A stretch of 64,000 nucleotides of DNA. It comes from Hyphomicrobiales bacterium. GTDB taxonomy: Bacteria; Pseudomonadota; Alphaproteobacteria; Rhizobiales; Rhizobiaceae. How positions within the stretch are numbered: the stretch's first letter is position 1; the number at the start of each line of letters is the position of its first letter. Location: the NCBI GenBank assembly GCA_900473175.1, contig UCKM01000029.1:38750-102749 (forward strand), in the 5' to 3' direction. The notes under the pieces are model-generated. The model saw only the letters and a list, made by a program, of their open reading frames with translations, was not told the DNA's origin and did no database searches. Below are positions 21,908 to 30,340 of the stretch, piece after piece. The translations under genes and the position numbers were made by a program.

Positions 21908-22354
21908 CTACAGGTTATCCGGATTTCCGGGGCGAATTTGGCCCTCACCCACCCGGCCGAATTTCTGGTCCACCATGCGGAACCGATCGCCCTTGATCTG
22001 CAACCGCCAACAGATTTTCTGCTCTTCACCCTCATAGGCAAGACAGAGATTTTCGTTCTCCAGCGTCCAGTCGCCTGAATAGGACATGCCATTGGTTGCC
22101 ACCTGTTCCGGCTTGCAGCACTCGATCATCTTCCCGCGCGACTTTCCATCTGGCCCAAGGAATTCGGTGAAGTTGAACGGCGGCTCGGCCTTCACCTCAC
22201 CCGTCAGGGTTGCTCCAGTGATGATCTTGCGCAAATCATCTTCAGTGGATGTCGGCCACGCATCATCCTGCGCCATGGCGCTTGCGGAAAATATCGAAAG
22301 CGCAAGAGCCAGAAGGATTGCCGCGGCGCGGCATGGTCTCGGTAAAATCTGCAT
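21908..22354 (-). CDS. Exported protein of unknown function, coupled to nitrile hydratase operon
   Basis: 148 residues beginning with a signal peptide (PCRAAAILLALALSIFSASAMAQ, cleavage likely after AMA). The mature region holds Cys pairs (MIECCKPEQ, NLCLAYEGEEQKICWRLQ) that may form disulfides in the periplasm. The ATG at 22354 overlaps the TGA of the nitrile hydratase accessory gene (TGATG), so translation is coupled. I recognise no domain. It may be an unrelated passenger in the operon, since nitrile hydratase itself is cytoplasmic. Confidence 0.75.
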   Translation of the reverse strand: MQILPRPCRAAAILLALALSIFSASAMAQDDAWPTSTEDDLRKIITGATLTGEVKAEPPFNFTEFLGPDGKSRGKMIECCKPEQVATNGMSYSGDWTLENENLCLAYEGEEQKICWRLQIKGDRFRMVDQKFGRVGEGQIRPGNPDNL

Positions 22355-22716
22355 CAATGTGGTTCCGGATCGTTTTCAAGCTTGATCGGCTGGCCGTGGG
22401 GCGTCGCGTGAGCGGCACGCTGCCAGGCTGCGGCCAAATGGTCAATGTCGGCCACACGCGCAATATTCTTATGTGCAATCAGCGATTCCAGCGCGGCGAC
22501 CCAGCAATGATAATAGTCGCTCGCATCTTCCAGCGCCCCGGGCCGCTTCAATTGCGCCGAAAGGGCCTGAGCCCATTCATCCCAACTGAACAACGCCTTA
22601 TCATGCAGGGCTACGACCATGGCAAAGGCATCGGCCTGCCACGGCTCGGCAAAAACCGGGCCGCCATCTTTCAAGGCGAGGCCCTGCGAGTGCGCGATAA
22701 GCTCACGCAGGCTCAA
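22354..22716 (-). CDS. Nitrile hydratase accessory protein
   Basis: About 120-residue member of the nitrile hydratase activator/accessory group (resembling a free copy of the beta-subunit N-terminal domain), which delivers or helps insert the metal. Marks are GPVFAEPWQADAFAMVVALHDKALFSWDEWAQAL and YYHCWVAALESLI. The frame is open to a TTG at 22737, but the TTG at 22716 has GGGAG seven bases upstream and gives the expected MSLREL opening. This overlaps the beta-subunit gene by 14 bases. The exact start is uncertain; identity is firm. Confidence 0.88.
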   Translation of the reverse strand: MSLRELIAHSQGLALKDGGPVFAEPWQADAFAMVVALHDKALFSWDEWAQALSAQLKRPGALEDASDYYHCWVAALESLIAHKNIARVADIDHLAAAWQRAAHATPHGQPIKLENDPEPH

Positions 22717-23362
22717 GATAGCTCTCCCAGGCGTCAATGCTGACGGTCAGTTTCGGGTCTGCGCCGTCGCCCCATAGTTCGGGGGCGGAAAAGACGATCG
22801 TATAGAGATATTGCGGGTTTTCGCCCTTGCCGTGTGCATTGCTGTCGGGGAAAACAAAGCCCTCGCGTACGGCATCGACGATACCGCGCTTGCCGCGGGC
22901 ATAGCGCGGCAGCCGCGTATGGGTTTCAGGGTTGAAGTTGTGCGTTCGCACTCTGTCGCCAGCCTTGAAGCGCGGCGCGCCCGCGACCGGCCTGTCGCAT
23001 GGCCCACCCTTGGCCAGCGCCGCCGCGACGTTCTCCGCCTTGAGGGTGCGTTTGGGGTCGGTCCCCTTGCTGATCGAGTGGCCTTCTTTCAGTTCCTGCG
23101 CAGTCACGAAGCCGTGGCGCTGCAGCAACCTTTCCAGCCCCTTGATCCAGATTTCGTAGTAGGTCGAGGAATAATAGTCCGCGGGGTGCAGGCTTTCGCG
23201 CGTGTGCCGGCTCTCATCGATATTCCAATGCCCCATGGCGCCGGCGGCAATCGTCAGCCCGAGTGCACGTTTCTCCCACCCGGCATGAAAGATCGGTTCG
23301 TCCTTTTCCGGTGCGATGGGACCGAAGCCCATCTGCCCGCCAAGGTCCTGCGGGCCGTTCAT
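22703..23362 (-). CDS. nthB: Nitrile hydratase beta subunit
   Basis: 219 residues beginning [16 protein letters not shown], the standard start of the beta subunit. The C-terminal domain carries [29 protein letters not shown] and [12 protein letters not shown]. It pairs with alpha to form the heterodimer that hydrates nitriles to amides. The ATG overlaps the alpha stop (ATGA). The open frame continues upstream on the minus strand, but that part lies inside alpha and shows no family resemblance. Confidence 0.96.
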   Translation of the reverse strand: MNGPQDLGGQMGFGPIAPEKDEPIFHAGWEKRALGLTIAAGAMGHWNIDESRHTRESLHPADYYSSTYYEIWIKGLERLLQRHGFVTAQELKEGHSISKGTDPKRTLKAENVAAALAKGGPCDRPVAGAPRFKAGDRVRTHNFNPETHTRLPRYARGKRGIVDAVREGFVFPDSNAHGKGENPQYLYTIVFSAPELWGDGADPKLTVSIDAWESYLEPA

Positions 23363-23979
23363 GCCGCCTCCGGCGCCAGGGCAATGCCCGTTCCAATCAT
23401 CGCATCTCGGGTGACCAGCTTTGCGAGCTGTGCCTCGCTCAAAGCGTCCGTTCCATCCGGGCGGAGCGGAATGACGAGATAACGCAGTTCGGCGGTCGAA
23501 TCCCACACGCGAATATTTGTGGTTTCTGGAAGCACCAGATCAAATTCGGCAAGGACCCCGCGGGGGTCGATGACCGCCCTCGAACGGTAGGGCGGCGATT
23601 TGTACCAGACCGGCGGTAGTCCCAATACAGACCACGGGTAGCATGAGCACAGGGTGCACACGACAAGGTTATGCGTATCGGCGGTGTTGAACACCGCCTG
23701 CATGTGCTCACCCTGACGACCGGAGATGCCGAGCGAGGCGATCGCTGCCGTTGCATCCCGCTTCAGCCAGTCGGCAAATTGCGGGTCGGACCACGCTTTC
23801 GCCACGACTTTCGCGCCGATGTGCGGTCCGACCTTCGTCTCATAGGTCTCGACAATTGCATCGATTGCCGCCGGATCAACCAGACCTTTTTGCGTCAATA
23901 TCGTTTCGAGAGCCCGCACCCGCGCAGCCATCGGATCGAGTTCGTTGTCGTGATGGTGGTCGTCGTGATCGTGTGCCAT
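23359..23979 (-). CDS. nthA: Nitrile hydratase alpha subunit, cobalt type
   Basis: 206 residues. The metal-binding claw is [10 protein letters not shown] near residue 107. Thr between the first two Cys is the signature of cobalt (noncorrin) enzymes, whereas iron enzymes have Ser there; the second and third Cys are normally oxidised. Other marks are [33 protein letters not shown] and RYLVIPLRP. The N-terminus is unusual, a His/Asp run ([13 protein letters not shown]). It is the first of four overlapping genes and starts 37 bases after a LysE-type exporter gene on the same strand. Confidence 0.96.
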   Translation of the reverse strand: MAHDHDDHHHDNELDPMAARVRALETILTQKGLVDPAAIDAIVETYETKVGPHIGAKVVAKAWSDPQFADWLKRDATAAIASLGISGRQGEHMQAVFNTADTHNLVVCTLCSCYPWSVLGLPPVWYKSPPYRSRAVIDPRGVLAEFDLVLPETTNIRVWDSTAELRYLVIPLRPDGTDALSEAQLAKLVTRDAMIGTGIALAPEAA

Positions 23980-24016
23980 GCCGGAATCTTAAGCCCCATC
24001 GATAAACGGCGCAAGC

Positions 24017-24616
24017 TTACTTGAGCATCGGCCACATGCTGGCGACAAGCAGGATCGCCATGGAGATATTGAACCATTTCAACCGTACCGGATCGGCAAG
24101 CCAGCCACGCATCATCTGGCCAAAAGCAGCCCAGGTCGAAACCGAAGGTATGTTCACCAGCGCAAAGGCCATGCCGACGATCAATACAGTGGCGAGATAG
24201 TCGTTTGACGATGTGTAGGTCGCCATCGCAGTTACCGCCATTACCCATGCCTTCGGATTGATCCACTGGAATGCTGCAGCTTCCAGAAACGTCATCGGCC
24301 GGGCCTTGGCGTCGACCGCGCCCATGGATCGCGAGCTTGCGATTTTGTAGGCGAGGTAAACGAGATAGGCGCCGCCGGCGAACTTCATCACGGTATAAAG
24401 CGTCGGAAACGCCTGGATCAGAGCGCCCAAACCCAGCCCGACGCCGATCAGCAAGGTGAAAAACCCGCTGCCGATCCCGAACATGTGGGGAATGGTGCGC
24501 CGGAAGCCGAAATTGACGCCCGAGGCCAGAAGCATCAAATTGTTGGGTCCCGGCGTTATCGACGTCACAAATGCGAAGACAAGCAGTGTCAGAAAAATCT
24601 CAAGCGTCATTCTCAT
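24017..24616 (-). CDS. LysE/RhtB-family exporter
   Basis: 199-residue inner-membrane protein with six hydrophobic segments. The family motif is visible as TSITPGPNNLMLLASGVNFG near residues 19-38, with AAAFQWINPKAWVMAVTAM further on. Such proteins export amino acids or related compounds; the substrate is not predictable here. It lies between ilvH and the nitrile hydratase genes on the same strand with short gaps (114 and 37 bases), so it may be cotranscribed with either. ATG 24616 and ATG 24610 are both possible starts. Confidence 0.87.
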   Translation of the reverse strand: MRMTLEIFLTLLVFAFVTSITPGPNNLMLLASGVNFGFRRTIPHMFGIGSGFFTLLIGVGLGLGALIQAFPTLYTVMKFAGGAYLVYLAYKIASSRSMGAVDAKARPMTFLEAAAFQWINPKAWVMAVTAMATYTSSNDYLATVLIVGMAFALVNIPSVSTWAAFGQMMRGWLADPVRLKWFNISMAILLVASMWPMLK

Positions 24617-24730
24617 ACCCGACTTTATAAGATGGCTGCACGCTAAGATCCGATATGATCTGGCTCAACGGCAATCTTGTCAGGGATACAATTGCGTACC
24701 CCTGCAAAGATTTCGGCGATCGTCGGATCG

Positions 24731-25303
24731 TTACATGCCTTGCGGACCGCGGTTCATCGCGGCGACACCGGTTCGGCAAATCTCGACAAGACCGAGCGGC
24801 TTCATGATGGCGATGAACTGGTCGATCTTGGAGCCCTTGCCCGTGATCTCGAAGATGAAGTGCTCGGTCGTCGCGTCGACCACCTTGGCATGGAAGGCGT
24901 CGGCAAGACGCAACGCCTCATTGCGGTTGTCGCCAAGGCCCGCGACCTTGACCAGCGCGAGTTCACGCTGGATCGGCTTCTCGTGGCCGAGTTCGTCTGC
25001 GCGCACCGAAAGATCGACCACGCGGTGGACCGGAACGATGCGCTCCAACTGGTGGCGGATCTGGTCGAGGACATGCGGCGTGCCGCGCGTCACGATGGTG
25101 ATGCGCGACAGATGCTGTTCGTGTTCGGTCTCCGACACAGTCAGGCTTTCAATATTGTAGCCCCGTCCGGAAAACAGGCCGATGACCCGGGCAAGGACGC
25201 CCGGTTCGTTGTCGACAAGCACGGAGAGCACCGTGGTGACGGGTAGCTCCGTCTCCTTGGCGATGAAATAGGCCGAGCCGGAGGCAAGGTTCTGAGCGTT
25301 CAT
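24731..25303 (-). CDS. ilvH: Acetolactate synthase small (regulatory) subunit
   Basis: 190 residues. The N-terminal ACT domain (TVLSVLVDNEPGVLARVIGLFSGRGYNIESL) binds valine for feedback inhibition. The C-terminal domain includes LVKVAGLGDNRNEALRLADAF and the closing ICRTGVAAMNRG. Start ATG 25303 follows GGAGAAGG. It begins 21 bases after the stop of the large subunit gene, so the pair is an operon under the leader-peptide attenuator upstream of ilvI. Confidence 0.97.
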   Translation of the reverse strand: MNAQNLASGSAYFIAKETELPVTTVLSVLVDNEPGVLARVIGLFSGRGYNIESLTVSETEHEQHLSRITIVTRGTPHVLDQIRHQLERIVPVHRVVDLSVRADELGHEKPIQRELALVKVAGLGDNRNEALRLADAFHAKVVDATTEHFIFEITGKGSKIDQFIAIMKPLGLVEICRTGVAAMNRGPQGM

Positions 25304-25324
25304 TTTATTTCCTTCTCCGGTTGC

Positions 25325-27130
25325 TTAAACGAGTTGCCTGCCTTTGGCATCGATGGCGTTGGCGACCGCTTCGTCCGTTGCCTCATCTGGCAGAAGCATT
25401 TCATTGTGCGCCTTGCCAGATGGGATCATCGGGAAGCAATTGGCAAGATTGGCGACGCGGCAGTCAAACAGCACCGGCTTCTTCACGTCGATCATTTCCT
25501 GGATCGCATCGTCGAGGTCGCCTGGCTTTTCGCAGCGAATTCCATGGCCGCCATAGGCCTCGGCCAGCTTGACGAAGTCCGGCAGGGCTTCCGTATAGGA
25601 ATGCGACAGGCGGTTGCCGTGCAGCAATTGCTGCCATTGACGCACCATGCCCATATACTGGTTGTTCAGGATGAAGATCTTGATGGGCGCATTGTACTGG
25701 ACCGCAGCGCTCATCTCCTGCATCGTCATCTGCACGGATGCATCGCCGGCAATGTCTATGACCAGCGAGTTCGGATGGGCGATCTGCACGCCAAGTGCCG
25801 CCGGCAGGCCATAGCCCATCGTGCCAAGGCCGCCGGAGGTCATCCAGCGATTGGGCTTTTCGAATCCATAGAACTGCGCCGCCCACATCTGGTGCTGGCC
25901 AACTTCCGTCGTGATGTAAGTATCGTGATCCTTCGTCAGCGCATAGAGCCGCTCCAGCGCATGTTGCGGCATGATCACGTCCTTGTTTCGCGTATAGGAC
26001 AGGGACTTGCGCGCGCGCCATCTGTCAATCTGCGACCACCATTCGCCAACCGCCTTCTTGTCCGTCGGAACGGAAGATGCACGCAGCAGCCGCACCATGT
26101 CCTCAAGAACATTGGCGACATCGCCGATGATCGGAACGTCAACGCGAACCGACTTGTTGATGGACGACGGATCAATGTCGATGTGGATCTTCTTCGAATT
26201 GGGCGAGAAGGCGTTGAGGCGGCCCGTTATGCGATCATCGAAGCGCGCACCGATATTCAGCATGACGTCGCAATCATGCATGACCATGTTGGCTTCGTAC
26301 GTGCCGTGCATGCCAAGCATGCCGAGCCAGTTCTTGCCCGATGCAGGATAGGCGCCGAGCCCCATCAGCGTCGACGTGATCGGGAAATTGGTCAGTTCAA
26401 CGAGTTCACGCAGCAACTTGCTGGCTTCGTTGCCGGAATTGACAACGCCGCCGCCCGAATAGATGACCGGACGCTTTGCTGAAACGAGCAGCGCAACCGC
26501 ATGCTTGATCGCCTCCATGTCGCCCTGAACTTTCGGGTTATAGCTGGTGCGCGGCGCCGTTTCGGGTGGCGTATACATGCCCGTCGCGAACTGGATATCC
26601 TTTGGCACATCGACAAGAACCGGACCGGGCCGGCCGGTCTTTGCCACGTGGAACGCCTCGTGCAGGACGCGCGCCAGATCATTGACATCCTTCACCAGCC
26701 AATTGTGCTTGGTGCAGGGACGGGTGATGCCGACCGTATCGCATTCCTGGAACGCGTCCGAGCCGATCAGGCTGGTCGGGACCTGCCCGCTGATGCAGAC
26801 CAGCGGAATGGAATCCATCAGCGCATCCTGCAGCGGCGTTACCGCGTTGGTGGCGCCAGGACCTGAGGTGACCAGCATGACACCGACTTTGCCGGTGGAG
26901 CGTGCATAGCCCTCGGCTGCGTGGCCCGCACCCTGCTCGTGGCGCACCAGCACGTGGTTGATTTTTTCCTGCTGGAAGAGTTCGTCATAGATCGGCAGCA
27001 CGGCGCCGCCCGGATAACCGAAAATGTCGGTCACGCCCTGATCGATAAGGGCCTGCACGACCATCTCGGCACCGGTCATTTCCCGGCGTTGCGATGTGTG
27101 GCTGTCACTATCCTGTTTTTCTGCGGTCAT
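25325..27130 (-). CDS. ilvI: Acetolactate synthase large (catalytic) subunit
   Basis: ThDP- and FAD-dependent enzyme making acetolactate and acetohydroxybutyrate, the first committed step of Val/Ile/Leu synthesis. 601 residues from the ATG at 27130 (GGAAGAG upstream). The frame is open further upstream, but that section contains the attenuator and is untranslated. Marks are DIFGYPGGAVLPIYDEL with VRHEQGAGHAAEGYARS (catalytic Glu) near the N-terminus, GIGARFDDRITG-like text (NIGARFDDRITGRL), and the ThDP motif GDASVQMTMQE...NNQYMGMVRQWQ. It forms the holoenzyme with IlvH encoded next. Confidence 0.97.
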   Translation of the reverse strand: MTAEKQDSDSHTSQRREMTGAEMVVQALIDQGVTDIFGYPGGAVLPIYDELFQQEKINHVLVRHEQGAGHAAEGYARSTGKVGVMLVTSGPGATNAVTPLQDALMDSIPLVCISGQVPTSLIGSDAFQECDTVGITRPCTKHNWLVKDVNDLARVLHEAFHVAKTGRPGPVLVDVPKDIQFATGMYTPPETAPRTSYNPKVQGDMEAIKHAVALLVSAKRPVIYSGGGVVNSGNEASKLLRELVELTNFPITSTLMGLGAYPASGKNWLGMLGMHGTYEANMVMHDCDVMLNIGARFDDRITGRLNAFSPNSKKIHIDIDPSSINKSVRVDVPIIGDVANVLEDMVRLLRASSVPTDKKAVGEWWSQIDRWRARKSLSYTRNKDVIMPQHALERLYALTKDHDTYITTEVGQHQMWAAQFYGFEKPNRWMTSGGLGTMGYGLPAALGVQIAHPNSLVIDIAGDASVQMTMQEMSAAVQYNAPIKIFILNNQYMGMVRQWQQLLHGNRLSHSYTEALPDFVKLAEAYGGHGIRCEKPGDLDDAIQEMIDVKKPVLFDCRVANLANCFPMIPSGKAHNEMLLPDEATDEAVANAIDAKGRQLV

Positions 27131-27199
27131 CGATCTCTTCCCGTATGCTCTGCGGCGCGCGGCCTTCCAGAAGGTGTTTTCGTTTAACTGAGATGCTGA

Positions 27200-27226
27200 A
27201 AATAAAAAAGGCCCCCGAGGGAGCCT
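27200..27226 (-). terminator. Attenuator terminator before ilvI
   Basis: AGGCTCCC and GGGGGCCT (minus strand) pair with one G-U and are followed by TTTTTTATTTT. It lies between the leader peptide and the ilvI start, the position of a classical transcription attenuator. Confidence 0.85.
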
Positions 27227-27233
27227 GTGTTTC

Positions 27234-27280
27234 GCGCATGGGAGCTTTCGCCGGGTGTTTACAACACCCTGCCCATGCGC
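27234..27280 (-). promoter_or_regulatory. Attenuator leader stems (pause/anti-termination structure)
   Basis: Perfect 9-bp arms GCGCATGGG/CCCATGCGC (27272-27280 with 27234-27242) enclose a second perfect 7-bp hairpin GGGTGTT/AACACCC (27253-27269). The inner hairpin contains the last codons and stop of the leader peptide, so ribosome position would decide whether it forms. Confidence 0.75.
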
Positions 27281-27309
27281 GATCCCACGACGATAAGAAC
27301 TGTTTTCAT
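27259..27309 (-). CDS. ilv leader peptide (16 aa)
   Basis: ATG at 27309 encodes MKTVLIVVGSRMGRVL and stops at TAA. The run Val-Leu-Ile-Val-Val plus a terminal Val-Leu is exactly the set of products of the ilv pathway, so stalling at these codons would report branched-chain aminoacyl-tRNA shortage. The stop lies within the inner hairpin of the attenuator. No ribosome binding site precedes the ATG, and the best promoter puts the transcript start about two bases before it, suggesting a leaderless message. The gene is too short for normal gene finders. Codon content and position make the assignment strong. Confidence 0.88.
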   Translation of the reverse strand: MKTVLIVVGSRMGRVL

Positions 27310-27317
27310 GGTCGCGG

Positions 27318-27346
27318 ACGATAATTTGGCAAATTCTATCCGTCAA
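27318..27346 (-). promoter_or_regulatory. Putative sigma-70 promoter of the ilv leader
   Basis: TTGACG (27341-27346, minus strand) and TATCGT (27318-27323) are separated by 17 bases. The predicted start of transcription falls almost at the leader-peptide ATG. Confidence 0.55.
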
Positions 27347-27501
27347 CGGCAAAAATGCAGGCAAAGCAAATTGATCTTCAGTTTACGCAGGCGGCGCGGC
27401 ACAAAGGTCAAATGCAATCGACTGGACTAAGACAATCTCAATGGCTTTCAGCCTAGGTTTGTTTGAGCAGCCCTTAGAAGTTCCTCAACGTCCGGGATCA
27501 A

Positions 27502-29415
27502 ATGCAGCAAATGAGCTCTGAAGCCTTGCCGTCTCAACAACCCCGCCCCTTCGTCCGCAACCGGACCGATGGGCACGTCATCGAGTGCAATGGCGAGAAA
27601 GCCATCATCCATGCGATGTCCGGACCGTCGGTGTCCGCTTCGGAAGATTACTGGACCGTTGGCCAGCTCATCTCCATCCAGGTCGCTGACAGCCGCGTCG
27701 TCGGCCTCGTTTACAAAGTAGACCTGCCCAAAGCCCACTGGGAACAGGGCGAGGATCAAAGCATCCACGTTCATGTGGAACTCGTCGGTCAGGTCGATAC
27801 CCTGCCTGACGGAACACTTCGATTCTCTTCGGGTATCGCAACCTATCCCTATATGGGTGCGATAGCGCATCGCATACGTTCAGTGGACTTGGCAGCCATC
27901 TATAAAGCGACGCTCAAGAACACGGTCTCGATTGGCCATCTGTCGCAGAATGCCGAAATCCCGGCCCTGATCTCGATCGACAGCCTTGTCTCGCGCCACT
28001 TTGCCGTGCTTGGCAGCACGGGCGTCGGCAAGTCGAGCGCCGTGTCGTTGCTCTTGCGCAAGATCATCAGCCAGCGCCCGGACCTGCGGGTGCTGATCCT
28101 CGATCCGCACAACGAATTTGCCAGCGCCTTTCCTGAACAGGCAATTTCGATCGACTACACCACTTTCGACCTGCCCTACTGGCTGTTCCGGCTGGAAGAA
28201 TTCGCCGAAGCGGTTTTCCGCGGCCGGCCGGTCGTACCCGCCGAAGTCGACATTCTGCGTGACCTGGTCCCGCTCGCCAAGGAGCAATTTGCCAGTGCCG
28301 AAGCCGGGGCGGGCGCTTCGCTGCTCAAGAGGGATCGCGATTATTCTTCGATGACTGCGGACACGCCTTCACCCTATCGGGTCGCGGACCTGATCAAGCT
28401 CATCGACGAGCGCATCGGCCAGCTCGACGGCAAGCCGGATCGGCCAACGATGAAGGCGCTCAAGCAGCGTTTGCAAGCGTTGGTTGCCGATCCCCGCTAT
28501 CGCTTCATGTTCTCGGCACCGACGACGCTGGATACGATGCGCCAGACCATCGGCCACATCTTCCGTGTCCCGAAGAATGATCGGCCGATCTGCGTCTTCC
28601 AATTGGCCGGATTGCCATCCGAGGTGGTCAATTCAGTCGCCTCTGTGCTTTGCCGCCTTGCCTTCGATCTTGCCTTGTCGAGCGATGGCCGCGTGCAGAC
28701 CCTCGTCGTCTGCGAGGAAGCGCATCGCTATATACCAGCCGATCCCAATGCAGGTTTTTGGCCGACCCGACAGGCTGTTGCGCGCATTGCCAAGGAAGGG
28801 CGCAAATACGGAGTTTACCTGGCGGTGATCACACAGCGTCCGGGCGAATTGGATCCGACGATCCTTTCCCAATGCAGCACGGTTTTCGCCATGCGCCTCG
28901 GCAACGAACGTGACCAGGAGATCATTCGCGGCGCCATCACGGGAGCGTCGCAGAGCACGATCGGGTTTCTTTCGTCCATCGCCAACCGCGAGGCAATCGC
29001 CTTTGGTGAAGCCGTTCCGACGCCCATGCGCATGATGTTCGAGACAATCGCGCCAGAGCAGCTTCCAGCCGCGCATATGGCAAGATCGCAGCAGTCGGCA
29101 CGGCTTGGCGATTCCCAAATTTCGCTCGACACGATTTTGTTGCGCATGCGCCAGCTTAACGCGGCTGACAGCACAGGTACCGACAATAGTTTCGATGGCT
29201 TCGACAGCTTTGACGGCATGATCAATCCCGTAGCCAGCCAGCCTATCGCAGGTCAGCGTCCTCTAACGCCACCACCGCCCGATCCTGTTCGCGCGCAATG
29301 GCGAACACTCGATGCCGCTCTTCGCAATGAGGAACCGGTAAAGCCGCAAACGGAAAGTAACGAGCGCTATCGCGCCAGCGACCTGATCCGGACATTCCGT
29401 AGCGACAAGACCTGA
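27502..29415 (+). CDS. HerA-like ATPase (DUF87)
   Basis: 637-residue P-loop ATPase of the HerA/FtsK-like clan. An N-terminal beta-barrel (HAS-barrel-like; TDGHVIECNGEKAIIHA...VGQLISIQV) precedes Walker A LGSTGVGKSSAVSLLL near residue 171 and Walker B VLILDPHNEFAS nearby. The second acidic motif is LVVCEEAHRYIPA, followed by the arginine-containing LAVITQRPGELDPTILSQC. A long Pro/Asp-rich C-terminal tail follows. HerA partners with NurA in archaea, and related ATPases occur in defence systems, but no nuclease, Sir2 or DUF4297 gene adjoins, so a defence role is not supported. ATG 27502 or ATG 27511 may be the start. Confidence 0.85.
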   Translation: MQQMSSEALPSQQPRPFVRNRTDGHVIECNGEKAIIHAMSGPSVSASEDYWTVGQLISIQVADSRVVGLVYKVDLPKAHWEQGEDQSIHVHVELVGQVDTLPDGTLRFSSGIATYPYMGAIAHRIRSVDLAAIYKATLKNTVSIGHLSQNAEIPALISIDSLVSRHFAVLGSTGVGKSSAVSLLLRKIISQRPDLRVLILDPHNEFASAFPEQAISIDYTTFDLPYWLFRLEEFAEAVFRGRPVVPAEVDILRDLVPLAKEQFASAEAGAGASLLKRDRDYSSMTADTPSPYRVADLIKLIDERIGQLDGKPDRPTMKALKQRLQALVADPRYRFMFSAPTTLDTMRQTIGHIFRVPKNDRPICVFQLAGLPSEVVNSVASVLCRLAFDLALSSDGRVQTLVVCEEAHRYIPADPNAGFWPTRQAVARIAKEGRKYGVYLAVITQRPGELDPTILSQCSTVFAMRLGNERDQEIIRGAITGASQSTIGFLSSIANREAIAFGEAVPTPMRMMFETIAPEQLPAAHMARSQQSARLGDSQISLDTILLRMRQLNAADSTGTDNSFDGFDSFDGMINPVASQPIAGQRPLTPPPPDPVRAQWRTLDAALRNEEPVKPQTESNERYRASDLIRTFRSDKT

Positions 29416-29425
29416 GCGGTATGCG

Positions 29426-30340
29426 CTACGGGTACGGCAATCGGTCCCAATCATTGCCGAGTTGATTGCGAAACCAGGTCATCTGCCGCTTCGCATACTG
29501 CCTTGTGGCGATGATCGCCAAATTTGTCGCCTCGTCAGCACTGAGTCCTCCGGCGATATACTCGGCGATCTCGCGCACGCCGATGGCGCGCATCGCGGGC
29601 AACTCCGCTGGAAGATTTAGCGCCAGCAAAGCCTGCACTTCCTCGATTGCTCCGGATGTTATCATGGCGTTGAAGCGCGTCGCGATGCGCTCGCCAAGCC
29701 ATGCCCGGTCGGGGTCGATCACAATCTTGCGCGCTCTGGCGGGATCGATCAGGGGCGTTCCGGTTTGCTTCTGCCATTCGACAATAGAGCGGCCTGACGC
29801 ATCCATGACCTCGAGAGCCCGCACAATCCGCTGGCTGTCGGTCGGACGCAAGGTCGATGCGGCAAGAGGATCCTTTTGCACCAGGATAGCATGCAATTTC
29901 TCGGCCCCTTGCTCTGCATCCTCGCGACGCCAATAGGAGCGCACCTCCGCCGGAATGTCGGGCATGGCGGAAAGACCGCCAAGCAGCGCTCGAAAATAGA
30001 GCCCGGTCCCTCCGACAAAGACCAGGGTCCGGCCTTCAATTTCCGACCCTGCCAAAAGCCTTTCCACGTCGGCCAACCAGCGCCCCGTCGAATAGGCGAT
30101 GGCTGGCGAAACATGACCATAGAGAAAATGGGGTACCATCCCAAGATCATCCGGGCCGGGCCTCGCGGTCAAAAGGTTCAACACATCATAGACCTGCATG
30201 GAATCGGTGTTGATGATCACGCCGTCCGCTTCTTTGGCCATCCGAAGTGCAAGCGCCGACTTGCCGCTGGCCGTCGGTCCGGCTATCAGGATTGCCTGTC
30301 TTGTTGTCACTTCAACCGCCCCAACCGGAAACTGTCCCAT
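29426..30340 (-). CDS. miaA: tRNA dimethylallyltransferase
   Basis: Adds an isopentenyl group to A37 of tRNAs reading U-starting codons. The P-loop is [18 protein letters not shown], followed by [32 protein letters not shown] and the C-terminal [16 protein letters not shown]. The open frame extends to 30424. I prefer ATG 30340 (304 residues), or GTG 30310 (294 residues), since the conserved domain begins only just after the latter. The ATG choice overlaps the serB start on the other strand. It converges with the HerA-like gene, stops only ten bases apart. Confidence 0.92.
   Translation of the reverse strand: MGQFPVGAVEVTTRQAILIAGPTASGKSALALRMAKEADGVIINTDSMQVYDVLNLLTARPGPDDLGMVPHFLYGHVSPAIAYSTGRWLADVERLLAGSEIEGRTLVFVGGTGLYFRALLGGLSAMPDIPAEVRSYWRREDAEQGAEKLHAILVQKDPLAASTLRPTDSQRIVRALEVMDASGRSIVEWQKQTGTPLIDPARARKIVIDPDRAWLGERIATRFNAMITSGAIEEVQALLALNLPAELPAMRAIGVREIAEYIAGGLSADEATNLAIIATRQYAKRQMTWFRNQLGNDWDRLPYP

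Noticed and set aside
27502..29415. HerA-type antiphage system
   Set aside because: No effector gene (Sir2, NurA, DUF4297) lies beside it; neighbours are ilvI and miaA.
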